Assembly: GCA_002394685.1 (NCBI GenBank)
Contig: DGUP01000002.1
Coordinates: 1-64,000, forward strand
DNA length: 64,000 nt
Direction of reading: 5' to 3'
Origin: Treponema sp. UBA4307
GTDB taxonomy: Bacteria > Spirochaetota > Spirochaetia > Treponematales > Treponemataceae
Shown piece after piece: positions 17,410 through 26,024 of this stretch; position 1 is the stretch's first letter; each line of letters opens with the position of its first letter. The translations under genes and the position numbers were made by a program. Below the pieces are notes generated by a model, which was given only the letters and a program-made list of their open reading frames with translations, searched no databases and was not told the origin of the DNA.

Positions 17410-19299
17410 ATGGAATTATTTTTTATTTACGTCGCTGTATTCGGCGTATCTACAGTTATTGGTGTACCACTTTTATCCCTTACCCAGTATATTTTTGTCC
17501 ACAACAAGTCAGTTTCTGAATGGGCAGCAGGGCTTGGAACTACTTTAGGAATTGTAACTGTCTTATTTATAATTGTTTCTGCCTGTGCTTACTTTGCACT
17601 TCGTAAAACATTTCCAATCCTGAAAGAAGCAAAAGACCAGGCGCTTACAGAAGAAGAGAAAAAACTATTTTCAAAGAGTTTCACTAATCTGGGAACAGTT
17701 TCCTTCATCTCCTTATTTATGGGATATGTTGTTGGGAATGTCCTTCTTCTTGTTATAAAGGCAAAAAAAGGTGTCTTTGTTTTAGGTAATACAAAAGGCG
17801 AATTTGTTACAACAACACTCATAGTAGCGGTTCAATGCATTATTTACGCTTTAATGGCCATTTCCTACTGTGTAAATGTATTCAGGGCCTTAACCCGGAA
17901 ATATCTTGCAAAACTTCATATCTATGATCTTGAAGGATTAAAAGTCAAAAACTTTACGGCTACAATCGGACGGATTGCAGTTTACTCTTCATTCTTCTGG
18001 GGCTGGCATATTTTCCTTTCAGGATACAATCAGTCCAGATTCGGTGGTCAGGGAATATTCAGTTATCTGGGAAGAGTTCTGCCTTTTATGATCCTCCTCC
18101 TTATTTATGCTCTTCCTCCACTCTGGATTATTCTTTTAAATTTCAGAAAGAGACTTGAAGTTGCCACAAAGACAATCGAAAGTATGAGAAAAAACGGTGA
18201 TCTTTCTACAAAAATAAATATTACGGATTTTGACCAGTTTGGTGAAAACTCTGCAGAAATCAATATGCTCATTGAAAGCCTTAGTACTACAATTTCAAAT
18301 ATTCAGAAGCAGGCTTCAAATGTAAGCGGCAATGCTCAGACTCTTCTCAGCACCTCCGAGAATTCAGCCGCTGGTGTAAATCAGATTATTGCAACTCTGC
18401 AGGAAGTTGGCAAAATGTCTGACAAGCGCGACAATCTTTTGTCAGAAACCCAGGTCAGTGTTGAAAACCTTACAAATGATGCCAAGAAGATTTCCAGACT
18501 TTTTGAAGAACAGACCAATGAAACTGAAAAAAATGCGGCCAGCATTACAGAGATGGTTGCCAACATTAATTCCATCGGGGAAATGGTAAAAAAACAAAAA
18601 GCCCTTGCGGTTAATCTTTCAAAACTTTCTGAAAACGGAAACCGGGAAGTATCTGGCACCCTGCAGCTGATTAATGATATTACTGAAAAATCAAAGCAGA
18701 TGATGGAAGTAACAAAGGTGATTGAAAGTGTTGCTTCAGAAACAAACCTTCTTGCAATGAATGCGGCAATTGAAGCTGCCCATGCAGGGGAAAGCGGAAA
18801 GGGATTTGCTGTTGTTGCTGATGAAATTCGTAAGCTGGCAGAATCTACATCTGAATCCACAAAGAATATTAAGGAAATGATTTCTCAGCTGACTGAATCA
18901 ATTGCAGGTTCTTCAGAAAAGATTGCTTCTACTTCAAAAGCTTTCAACGAAATGAATTCTTCAATTCAGGACCAGATGCAGCTTTCTGAAACAATTTCCA
19001 ATGCAGCAGAAGAACAGGCTCTGGGTGCCCAGGAAACTCTTACTGCTACAAATCAGATTTCAAGTCAGATTACTGAAATTAACAGTCTGATTAATAAGCA
19101 GGCTGATTATACAGACTCAATTGATGAGGGCATAAAGAATATTGTTCAGCTGTCAGAACAGGTAAATGAGGCTCTTAAAGAATCAGAAGGACTGGTTGTA
19201 GATTTCTCTAAATCTATTGAACAGAATAAAGACAATGCTATTGAAAACGAAAACAGCATTCAGGATGTTAACAAAGAATTAAACAAGTTCATTCTGTAA
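17410..19299 (+). CDS. Polytopic methyl-accepting chemotaxis protein without periplasmic sensor
   Basis: 629 aa from the ATG at 17410, which has GAGAGG upstream; fifteen further in-frame codons precede it. Six hydrophobic helices occupy residues 1-250 with only short loops, so there is no Cache or four-helix periplasmic sensor. A HAMP-like linker (about 255-300) leads into a long coiled coil whose hairpin tip carries ETNLLAMNAAIEAAHAGESG, GFAVVADEIRKLAE. No C-terminal receptor pentapeptide is present. This layout suggests sensing within the membrane or of energy state, which is inference. It converges with the EAL gene at 19342. Confidence 0.88.
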   Translation: MELFFIYVAVFGVSTVIGVPLLSLTQYIFVHNKSVSEWAAGLGTTLGIVTVLFIIVSACAYFALRKTFPILKEAKDQALTEEEKKLFSKSFTNLGTVSFISLFMGYVVGNVLLLVIKAKKGVFVLGNTKGEFVTTTLIVAVQCIIYALMAISYCVNVFRALTRKYLAKLHIYDLEGLKVKNFTATIGRIAVYSSFFWGWHIFLSGYNQSRFGGQGIFSYLGRVLPFMILLLIYALPPLWIILLNFRKRLEVATKTIESMRKNGDLSTKINITDFDQFGENSAEINMLIESLSTTISNIQKQASNVSGNAQTLLSTSENSAAGVNQIIATLQEVGKMSDKRDNLLSETQVSVENLTNDAKKISRLFEEQTNETEKNAASITEMVANINSIGEMVKKQKALAVNLSKLSENGNREVSGTLQLINDITEKSKQMMEVTKVIESVASETNLLAMNAAIEAAHAGESGKGFAVVADEIRKLAESTSESTKNIKEMISQLTESIAGSSEKIASTSKAFNEMNSSIQDQMQLSETISNAAEEQALGAQETLTATNQISSQITEINSLINKQADYTDSIDEGIKNIVQLSEQVNEALKESEGLVVDFSKSIEQNKDNAIENENSIQDVNKELNKFIL

Positions 19300-19335
19300 A
19301 AAAAAGTACAGGTCTCTTATAAAGGGACCTGTACT
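19298..19335 (-). terminator. Rho-independent terminator of the EAL gene
   Basis: AGTACAGGTC (19305-19314) pairs with GACCTGTACT (19326-19335). On the minus strand a T run follows. It lies between the convergent chemoreceptor and EAL genes. Confidence 0.8.
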
Positions 19336-19341
19336 AAATCA

Positions 19342-21099
19342 TCAGGCTATTTCTCCTGATTCCTGCTCTTCCGCTTCTTCTTCAGTTTCAATTTTTGCAT
19401 CATGACCCTGAATTTTTCCACGCCATTCCTTTATCATTTTTAACGGTTCCGGCTGCCTGAAAAAAAAGCCCTGGGCACGGTTACAGCCGATTTCCTTAAG
19501 AAAGTCCAGACCTTCCTGACTTTCAACTCCTTCAGCAAGAGTATGAATTCCCATGGCCTTTGAAATGTCCACTATTGCTTTCATTACGTGACGGTTGGCA
19601 CCATTATTGTCATCAAGATGCTTCATCAATTCCATATCAAATTTAATCAGGTCAAACTTGTAGCGGCTGAAAACATTCAGTGAGGAATAACCGCTTCCAA
19701 AATCATCTATCCAGAGCCTGAAACCATTGGAACGAATTTCTTCCAGCTGCTTTGTGAAAGTATCTGAAGCCGTAGCGATAGTCTGTTCAGTAATTTCTAT
19801 TACGATTAAATCATGAGGTACTTTATAGCGGCCCACAATCTGATTCAGTTCTTCTGCCATATCTACGTGGTCAAAATCCAGCCCCGCAAGATTTACGGAA
19901 ACAGGAACCATTTCAAGACCAAGGCTTTTTCTTTCCCAGACTTCCTTACAGACTTGTTCCAGCATATAAAGATCCAGTTTATGGATTAAATGATACTTTT
20001 CCAGAACTGGTATAAAATCCATTGGTTCCATAAGTCCTTTTTCCGGATCATCCCAGCGGGCCAGTGCTTCCAGGGAACAAAGTTTTTCTGTGTTCGTACG
20101 AATAATAGGCTGGTAATAAACCTTAATTCTATTTCTGGAAAGAGCATCATCCAGATTATCAACAATATATCTTTGCCTCAAAAATTCATCATCAATTTCT
20201 TTTGTATAAATCATTGAAATGGAAGTGAGATCCGACCCCATTTCCCGGATGCAGCGGCGGGCATTATCAACGGCATCCATAAGATCCATATTTTCTTCAA
20301 TAGGAGCAATTCCTCCACGAATGCAGGTAGCTTTTTCAGAAAGTTCCTGATTCACAAGAAGATTTAATTTCTTTACATTTTCACAGGCCGTTTCCTGCTG
20401 AGCAATTACCAGAAACTGATCATTGTAAGCTTTTGCAATAAGGGAGCAGGGAAAAGTTTCTTTCAATTTTGCTGCAACAATACGGAACAGCTCGTCTCCT
20501 TTGTAAAAGCCGTACTCTGAATTGTAGGTGAGCATATCCTTAATATCAAATAAAATTACAACCGGTTTCTGTTTAAGGGAAAAAAAGTTTTTAACTTTGT
20601 CCGGGCCAAAATCGTAAAAAAACTTAAGGTTAGGCAGACCAGTTAGAATGTCCTGATATAGCAGGTCCCTCTGAAGTTTGCAGTAATCTTCTGTCAGTTG
20701 ATTGATTTGTTCCTTGCTGTCGTTGAGATCAATATAGTAGAGGAAAGCAAGCTCAGTTCCGTTTTCCATTTTCTGCCATTTTCCGATTGTGTGGGAAAGG
20801 TGATAGCAGCTGTTTTCATCCACACCACGGCGCACCCGGTAAACCATATTGTATTCGCACTTGTGGGCTGCAAAATCCATCCCCACCCTTGCAATCCGTC
20901 CAATATCATCAGGGTGCACAAAGGCAAACATACAGTTTGTTAAGGAATTAATTAAATTTTCCCTGTTTACATTTCTTAATTCACACAATCCGTCTGAAAC
21001 TAAACGAGCAACTGCCCGACCGTCAATAATTTCATAAATCGCCAGGGGGATTTTCAACGATTCTAGATGTGCCTTTTCACCTGGACTAAATTCATACAT
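19342..21099 (-). CDS. Cytoplasmic PAS-degenerate GGDEF-EAL protein, likely c-di-GMP phosphodiesterase
   Basis: 585 aa with no membrane helices. Residues 10-130 form a PAS-like domain, GGDEF spans about 150-305 and EAL about 315-560. The GGDEF signature is lost (AKAYNDQFLVI). The EAL domain keeps SLEALARW, VSVNLAG, VIEITEQ, DDFGSGYSSL, LIKFDMEL and AEGVES, so cyclic-di-GMP hydrolysis is likely. The C-terminal tail is glutamate-rich. A GGAGAG box precedes the ATG. A TATAAT hexamer lies about 110 bases upstream but lacks a convincing -35 partner. It is convergent with a chemoreceptor, linking second-messenger and chemotaxis functions only by position. Confidence 0.87.
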   Translation of the reverse strand: MYEFSPGEKAHLESLKIPLAIYEIIDGRAVARLVSDGLCELRNVNRENLINSLTNCMFAFVHPDDIGRIARVGMDFAAHKCEYNMVYRVRRGVDENSCYHLSHTIGKWQKMENGTELAFLYYIDLNDSKEQINQLTEDYCKLQRDLLYQDILTGLPNLKFFYDFGPDKVKNFFSLKQKPVVILFDIKDMLTYNSEYGFYKGDELFRIVAAKLKETFPCSLIAKAYNDQFLVIAQQETACENVKKLNLLVNQELSEKATCIRGGIAPIEENMDLMDAVDNARRCIREMGSDLTSISMIYTKEIDDEFLRQRYIVDNLDDALSRNRIKVYYQPIIRTNTEKLCSLEALARWDDPEKGLMEPMDFIPVLEKYHLIHKLDLYMLEQVCKEVWERKSLGLEMVPVSVNLAGLDFDHVDMAEELNQIVGRYKVPHDLIVIEITEQTIATASDTFTKQLEEIRSNGFRLWIDDFGSGYSSLNVFSRYKFDLIKFDMELMKHLDDNNGANRHVMKAIVDISKAMGIHTLAEGVESQEGLDFLKEIGCNRAQGFFFRQPEPLKMIKEWRGKIQGHDAKIETEEEAEEQESGEIA

Positions 21100-21316
21100 A
21101 TAACTTCTCTCCTGATTTGTATGTAAATTCCAAAATGTTGTAATGAGGCTTTTCGTATGTAAGGCATCTGGAAAAATTTCAGTTTTTAAAGATGCCCTGT
21201 AATTATATTATACAACCACTTGCAGAAAATTTAAAACAATGATGTGTACTTTCTCACAAAAGGCCAGCTGTGAAAATGTCAGTTTTTAAGGATGACTAAA
21301 CTTCCCGAAAGTGGCT

Positions 21317-23692
21317 TTACTCTGAATATTCAAAGAAGATTTCCTGATTTTTAAGACTGGCTTTTACCTTTCCACCCTGGCTGAGTTTTCCAAACAAAAC
21401 CTGATCCACAAGAGGTGAAGCGATTAAATCTTCTACAGTTCTGCTGATATTTCTTGCACCAAACTCCCTTGAGTAACCTGTTTGGGAAATATAATCCACT
21501 GCTTCTGCCGAAACTTCCAGGGTAACCTTTTTTGTCAAAAGCCTGTCTGAAAGTCTACGGATTTCCTTACAGGTAATCTGCCTTACAATTTCTTCCGGAA
21601 GATGGCCAAATGGAATTATGCTGTCTATTCTGTTTCTGAATTCAGGAGTAAAGGTTCTTTCAACAGCTTCCTTCAGGCTTGCAAAAGAATTCTTTTCGTT
21701 CTGAATATCTGCAGAGGCAAAACCCATTCCCGCTTTTTCCATGTCCCTGGCACCGGCATTACTGGTCATAATTAAAATACAGTTCTTAAAATCTGCCTTT
21801 CTTCCCCGGCTGTCAGTTAAACTTCCGTAGTCCATAATCTGAAGGAAAAGGTTGTAGATGTCCTGGTGAGCCTTTTCAATTTCATCCAGAAGGATAATTG
21901 AATGGGGATTTTTTCTGACTGCATCTGTAAGCAGGCCACCTTCATCATAACCTACATATCCTGGAGGAGCTCCAATCAGGCGGCTTACTGAATGCTTTTC
22001 CTGATACTCGGACATATCTATGCGGATTAAATTTTCGTTCAGTTCTTCTGCAAGAGCTTTTGCCAGTTCTGTTTTACCAACACCTGTGGGTCCAACAAAA
22101 AGGAAACTTGCTTCAGGCTTTTCCATATTTCTGAAACCGGCTCTGCTCTTTTTTACGGCAAGACAAAGGGCTTTTACTGCCTTATCCTGTCCGAATATTT
22201 TTGCAGAAATATTTTCTTCAAGATTTTTAAGGTTTTCCTTTTGAGAAACATTCATTGACTCTAAAGGAATGCGGGCCATTCTGGAAAGGACTTTTTTTAT
22301 GATTTCCACATCCACGCATTTTTTCTTTTCATCACTGTGAATTTTTACAAAGGAACCACTTTCGTCAATTACATCAATTGCTTTGTCTGGCAGACGAAGT
22401 GACGGGAGATACTGAATGGAATAATCAACTGCGGCATCAATGGCCTCACTTGTGTAATCAACTCCGTGATAATCTTTAAATCGACTGATTACCCCCTGGA
22501 GGATTTTTACAGTGTCATCTCTGGAAGGTTCCAGCACATCAATTTTCTGAAAGCGGCGGCTCAAAGCTCTGTCCTTTTCGAAAATTCTGCTGTATTCTTC
22601 AAAGGTTGTTGAACCCATAAAACGGATTTTTCCGGAAGTAAGGATTGGCTTAAGAATATTGCCTGCATTCATTTCGCTGCCGTTTGTTCCACCAGCACCG
22701 ATTATTGTATGAATTTCGTCAATAAAAAGAATGACCTTTTCTTTCTTTTCCAGTTCCTTAATGACCAGGTTTAATCTTTCCTCAAAGTCTCCCCTGAATT
22801 TAGTGCCTGCTATTAAAAGAGACATACTCAGTGAATAGATTTCAAAATTCTTGAGCTGGGCAGGAACTTTATCTTCAATTATTCTAAGGGCAAGACCTTC
22901 TGCTATGGCTGTTTTTCCAACCCCCGCATCACCTGCAAAAAGTACATTGTTTTTTGTCCGGCGGCACATTATTTCCACAGCTCTCTGGATTTCTTCATCT
23001 CTTCCAATAAGTGGTTCAATCTGACCCGATGCAGCTTTCTTTGTAAGATTCTGACAGTATTTGTCCAAAGGAGATTTTTTAGGGGCGGACTTTGATTCAT
23101 CCCCAAAAAGAAAATAAGGATTATCTGATTCCTGAGAAGCGGCTTCTTCCATTGCTTCCAGGAAATCATCTTCATCTGGAATTAAACCGGCTTCCATTTC
23201 TTCAGGGAAATTCTGGGCCAGAGTTGCAGCCTTCTGAAATTCAAAAACATCAAAGCCTGCATTTAAGAGAAAAGCCTGGGCCTGGGAACGGTCAACCATC
23301 ACAAGGGCATAAACCATATCCAGAGGGGTTCCTTCTTTTTTGCCGGTGTTTACAAGATGCTTGTTCAGGAGTTCGAACATTTCAAAAGTAAACTCTGAGT
23401 TTGGAGCAATATTGGGCATGTCAGGAGTAAATGAACTGCTTCCATCCGCAACACCCCTTTCCTCATTCATTCTTGGGATTTTTGTGACAATATAATTTTT
23501 TGCTTCCTCAGCAACTTTTTTATAATTAACATGAAGATACCTGAAAACAGTTTGAACCCCCTTGTCCTGCATTACGCTGTAAAGAAAGTGCTCCGGGCAA
23601 AGATATTCACTGTGCAAATCGCTGCACAAATTAACTGCAGTTACAACAACATTTTCAAGATCCTTTCCAAATGCCGGCATGTTATCACTCAT
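21317..23692 (-). CDS. clpA: ATP-dependent Clp protease ATP-binding subunit ClpA
   Basis: 791 aa. A Clp N-domain (1-150) is followed by two AAA+ modules. The first has Walker A GDAGVGKTAIAEG and Walker B ILFIDEIHTI; the second has GPTGVGKTELAKA and IILLDEIEKAH. No ClpB-type middle coiled coil is present, which fits ClpA. The ClpP-docking loop seems to read MGF (KAGMGFASAD) rather than IGL or IGF. It unfolds substrates for ClpP; clpP is not in this window. GGGAG lies eight bases before the ATG, and clpS ends 29 bases upstream, so the adaptor and unfoldase are co-transcribed. Confidence 0.95.
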   Translation of the reverse strand: MSDNMPAFGKDLENVVVTAVNLCSDLHSEYLCPEHFLYSVMQDKGVQTVFRYLHVNYKKVAEEAKNYIVTKIPRMNEERGVADGSSSFTPDMPNIAPNSEFTFEMFELLNKHLVNTGKKEGTPLDMVYALVMVDRSQAQAFLLNAGFDVFEFQKAATLAQNFPEEMEAGLIPDEDDFLEAMEEAASQESDNPYFLFGDESKSAPKKSPLDKYCQNLTKKAASGQIEPLIGRDEEIQRAVEIMCRRTKNNVLFAGDAGVGKTAIAEGLALRIIEDKVPAQLKNFEIYSLSMSLLIAGTKFRGDFEERLNLVIKELEKKEKVILFIDEIHTIIGAGGTNGSEMNAGNILKPILTSGKIRFMGSTTFEEYSRIFEKDRALSRRFQKIDVLEPSRDDTVKILQGVISRFKDYHGVDYTSEAIDAAVDYSIQYLPSLRLPDKAIDVIDESGSFVKIHSDEKKKCVDVEIIKKVLSRMARIPLESMNVSQKENLKNLEENISAKIFGQDKAVKALCLAVKKSRAGFRNMEKPEASFLFVGPTGVGKTELAKALAEELNENLIRIDMSEYQEKHSVSRLIGAPPGYVGYDEGGLLTDAVRKNPHSIILLDEIEKAHQDIYNLFLQIMDYGSLTDSRGRKADFKNCILIMTSNAGARDMEKAGMGFASADIQNEKNSFASLKEAVERTFTPEFRNRIDSIIPFGHLPEEIVRQITCKEIRRLSDRLLTKKVTLEVSAEAVDYISQTGYSREFGARNISRTVEDLIASPLVDQVLFGKLSQGGKVKASLKNQEIFFEYSE

Positions 23693-23721
23693 ATAACAAA
23701 CTCCCGTATAATCAGTATAAT

Positions 23722-24027
23722 CTACCTGGCCTCTTTAACAAGGCAAACCAGAGGGAACTTATTGGCCTGTGCAAGTTTAAGAACTTCATTTCGTTTTGTA
23801 ATTGCAATGTCATAACTGTAAGTTCCTGCCAGACCGCTGCCATTTTTATGAACAGACATCATAATATTATAAGCCTCAGAATCTGATTTATGAAAAATCA
23901 TCTTAAGGATGTAGACTACAAATTCCATGGTGGTAAAATCATCATTCAAAAGGATGACATTATAATCCACGGGCTCTTCAAACTTTTCTTTTATGCCAAT
24001 ATCACTTTGTAAATCAGTTTTATCCAT
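23722..24027 (-). CDS. clpS: ClpS adaptor
   Basis: 101 aa. It recognises N-degrons and delivers them to ClpA. The core pattern is present: VILLNDDFTTMEFVVYIL, then HKNGSGLAGTYSYDIA, containing the conserved Asn-Asp-Asp and His residues of the N-degron pocket. A GGAAG box precedes the ATG. It lies between the pseudo-rhomboid gene and clpA, and with aat nearby the window holds most of an N-end-rule branch. Confidence 0.93.
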   Translation of the reverse strand: MDKTDLQSDIGIKEKFEEPVDYNVILLNDDFTTMEFVVYILKMIFHKSDSEAYNIMMSVHKNGSGLAGTYSYDIAITKRNEVLKLAQANKFPLVCLVKEAR

Positions 24028-24049
24028 TTTTTGTTTCTTCCATTAGAAC

Positions 24050-24790
24050 TCAGAACCTGATGGAACCAACAACTTCATCATCATTACGATTTGATTTTCT
24101 TCTGCCTTTTTTTGCAGGATAATCTTCTTCATAAGATTCATAGTTGTCTTTTCTTGAAGATTTTTCCTTTGGGGCTGAAAGGAATCCAAAGAGGCTTGAA
24201 GCAATACCTGAAACAATTGCAATGAATGTAGGAATGTTTGACTGAAGGAATTTTCCAAGTCCCCTGCTTTCAATAAGAGGACCGTTATTTTCCAGGGCAC
24301 TGGCCATTGCATAAGCTGTATAGAAAACAAAAATCAAAATCCAGGAAATCTGAATATTCTTTTTTGTAATCATGCTTACTGCGGAAAGAAAAATCATCAT
24401 GAAAATTACAGGACTGGCACCTGACATATTCAGCGGGCAGAAAATTCCGATTACACCTGCTACAAGAGTAGAAATAAAAATCATCAGACCAAAAATAACT
24501 GAACCATAGCGGTCTTCAAGAGTTGTTCCTATAAGGAGGAAGAAAGTTGAATTAATTAAAAGGGTCGACCATCCTGCACATCCAAAAACATGTAAAAGAA
24601 TTCTCAGATAACTTAAAGGGTTGGATGGGGAAAAGGCTTTTTCAGACAAAGTTCCATATGAAATAAAAAGTGCCTGGGAAAGTTTTCCCTTAAGGATAAG
24701 TGAATCCAGAATAAAGAGTAATGCAGTAAAAATTGTCAATGTAAGTGTTAATGGTGCGTCATAAAGTACGCGGAATTTTTTGTTAGCCAT
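24050..24790 (-). CDS. Rhomboid-like membrane protein, probably inactive
   Basis: 246 aa with about six helices. Helix 2 and its surroundings resemble rhomboids (LHVFGCAGWSTLLINSTFF, then TLEDRYGS). A Ser in MSGASPV sits where the rhomboid GxSG serine would be. No histidine is found in the last helix, where the catalytic His should be, so it is probably a pseudoprotease. The C-terminal 40 residues are charged (Lys/Glu/Asp). It is first in a unit with clpS (22 bases) and clpA, suggesting a link to quality control of membrane or N-degron substrates; this is inference. The promoter box lies only six bases before the ATG. Confidence 0.65.
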   Translation of the reverse strand: MANKKFRVLYDAPLTLTLTIFTALLFILDSLILKGKLSQALFISYGTLSEKAFSPSNPLSYLRILLHVFGCAGWSTLLINSTFFLLIGTTLEDRYGSVIFGLMIFISTLVAGVIGIFCPLNMSGASPVIFMMIFLSAVSMITKKNIQISWILIFVFYTAYAMASALENNGPLIESRGLGKFLQSNIPTFIAIVSGIASSLFGFLSAPKEKSSRKDNYESYEEDYPAKKGRRKSNRNDDEVVGSIRF

Positions 24791-24796
24791 AACCTT

Positions 24797-24825
24797 ATTT
24801 TAGACAGAAAGGCGTCTCTTGTAAA
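24797..24825 (-). promoter_or_regulatory. Promoter of the pseudo-rhomboid-clpS-clpA unit
   Basis: On the minus strand TTTACA (24820-24825), a 17-base spacer and TAAAAT (24797-24802) end six bases before the ATG at 24790. Only a weak AAGG lies between, so the transcript would be leaderless or nearly so. Confidence 0.65.
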
Positions 24826-24919
24826 CTAAGAGGGAGTTTGAGCCCTAAAAGCCATCCCTACAAAAAAACAGGGCTTTCTTTAATAAAAATCTCTGATATA
24901 CTTCACTTAAGGAACGACT

Positions 24920-26002
24920 ATGGAATCAAAGGTTAAAACATTTGGAGTGCTAACATCGGGAGGCGACGCTCCTGGTCTGAATGCAGCAATCAGGGCAGTT
25001 TGCAGGACTGCAATAAATAAATACGGAATGAAGGCAATAGGAATCCGGAACGGCTACAGAGGCCTGATAAAGGGAGATATGTTTGAACTGACACATTCTG
25101 ACCTTGTAGGGATTTTAACTGAAGGGGGAACAATCCTTGGAACTGCCAGGGAAAAGCCTTTCAAGAAACCCCAGCCTGATCCGGAAACAGGTCTCCTGCC
25201 AGTAGAAGCAATTAAGGAAAACTACAAAAAATGGAATCTGGATGCCCTTGTGTGCATTGGAGGTAACGGTACAAATACCACCGCTGCCCTGCTCCAGCGT
25301 GCAGGCCTTAATGTATTGGGACTTCCAAAAACAATCGATAATGACATTGTTTACACAGATATGACATTCGGTTTTCATACAGCCCTGGATGTTGCAACAG
25401 ATGCAATCGACCGAATTCACTCAACAGCCCATTCCCATTCCCGCATAATGGTAATTGAAGTAATGGGACACAAAGCCGGCTGGCTGGGACTTTACTCAGG
25501 AATTGCAGGAGGTGGAGACGTAATCCTTATTCCGGAAATTCCATACGATATTTCTTCCGTTGCAAAAAAAGTCATGGAAAGAAAAAATCTGGGAAAGAAC
25601 TTTTCAATAGTAATTGTTGCTGAAGGAGCAATGAACCTGGAAGAAGCCAGAATGGACAAAAAAGAGTTCAAGGCCGCAAGAAAAGCAATGCCATATTCAA
25701 TTGCATACAGGGTTGCCCATGAACTGGAAAACGCAACAGGTCTTGAAAGCCGGGTTACTGTACTGGGATACCTGCAGAGAGGTGGAACTCCAAGCGCAAG
25801 TGACAGAATTCTTGCAACACAAGTTGGCTGTGCAGCCGCAGAGTTTATGGCCAGGGGAGATTTTGGAAAGCTGGTTGCCATTCAGAATGGAAAAATTACA
25901 GGAGTTCCTCTGGAAAATATTGCAGGTCAGGTAAAAAATATTCCGGTGGATCATCCTTTAATTGAACAGGCAAGAAATCTGGGCATTTCATTTGGAGACT
26001 GA
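24920..26002 (+). CDS. pfkA: 6-phosphofructokinase
   Basis: 360 aa. It phosphorylates fructose 6-phosphate. It has TSGGDAPGLNAAIR at the N-terminus, IGGNGTNTTA where ATP enzymes have GGDGS, PKTIDNDI with Lys where Escherichia coli ATP-PFK has Gly, and substrate-binding VEVMGHKAGWL and GYLQRGG. The Gly in GGNG favours ATP, while the Lys in PKTIDND is typical of pyrophosphate enzymes, so the phosphoryl donor is uncertain. AAGGA precedes the ATG, with a TATACT box about 20 bases further upstream. The next gene starts 22 bases after the stop. Confidence 0.92.
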   Translation: MESKVKTFGVLTSGGDAPGLNAAIRAVCRTAINKYGMKAIGIRNGYRGLIKGDMFELTHSDLVGILTEGGTILGTAREKPFKKPQPDPETGLLPVEAIKENYKKWNLDALVCIGGNGTNTTAALLQRAGLNVLGLPKTIDNDIVYTDMTFGFHTALDVATDAIDRIHSTAHSHSRIMVIEVMGHKAGWLGLYSGIAGGGDVILIPEIPYDISSVAKKVMERKNLGKNFSIVIVAEGAMNLEEARMDKKEFKAARKAMPYSIAYRVAHELENATGLESRVTVLGYLQRGGTPSASDRILATQVGCAAAEFMARGDFGKLVAIQNGKITGVPLENIAGQVKNIPVDHPLIEQARNLGISFGD

Positions 26003-26024
26003 TATTCAGGGAGCAGCTGAGACT

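Noticed and set aside
24841..24885. Hairpin upstream of pfkA as an attenuator
   Set aside because: The stem (AGCCCT/AGGGCT) is short with a long loop and only a modest T run, and no leader transcript is evident.
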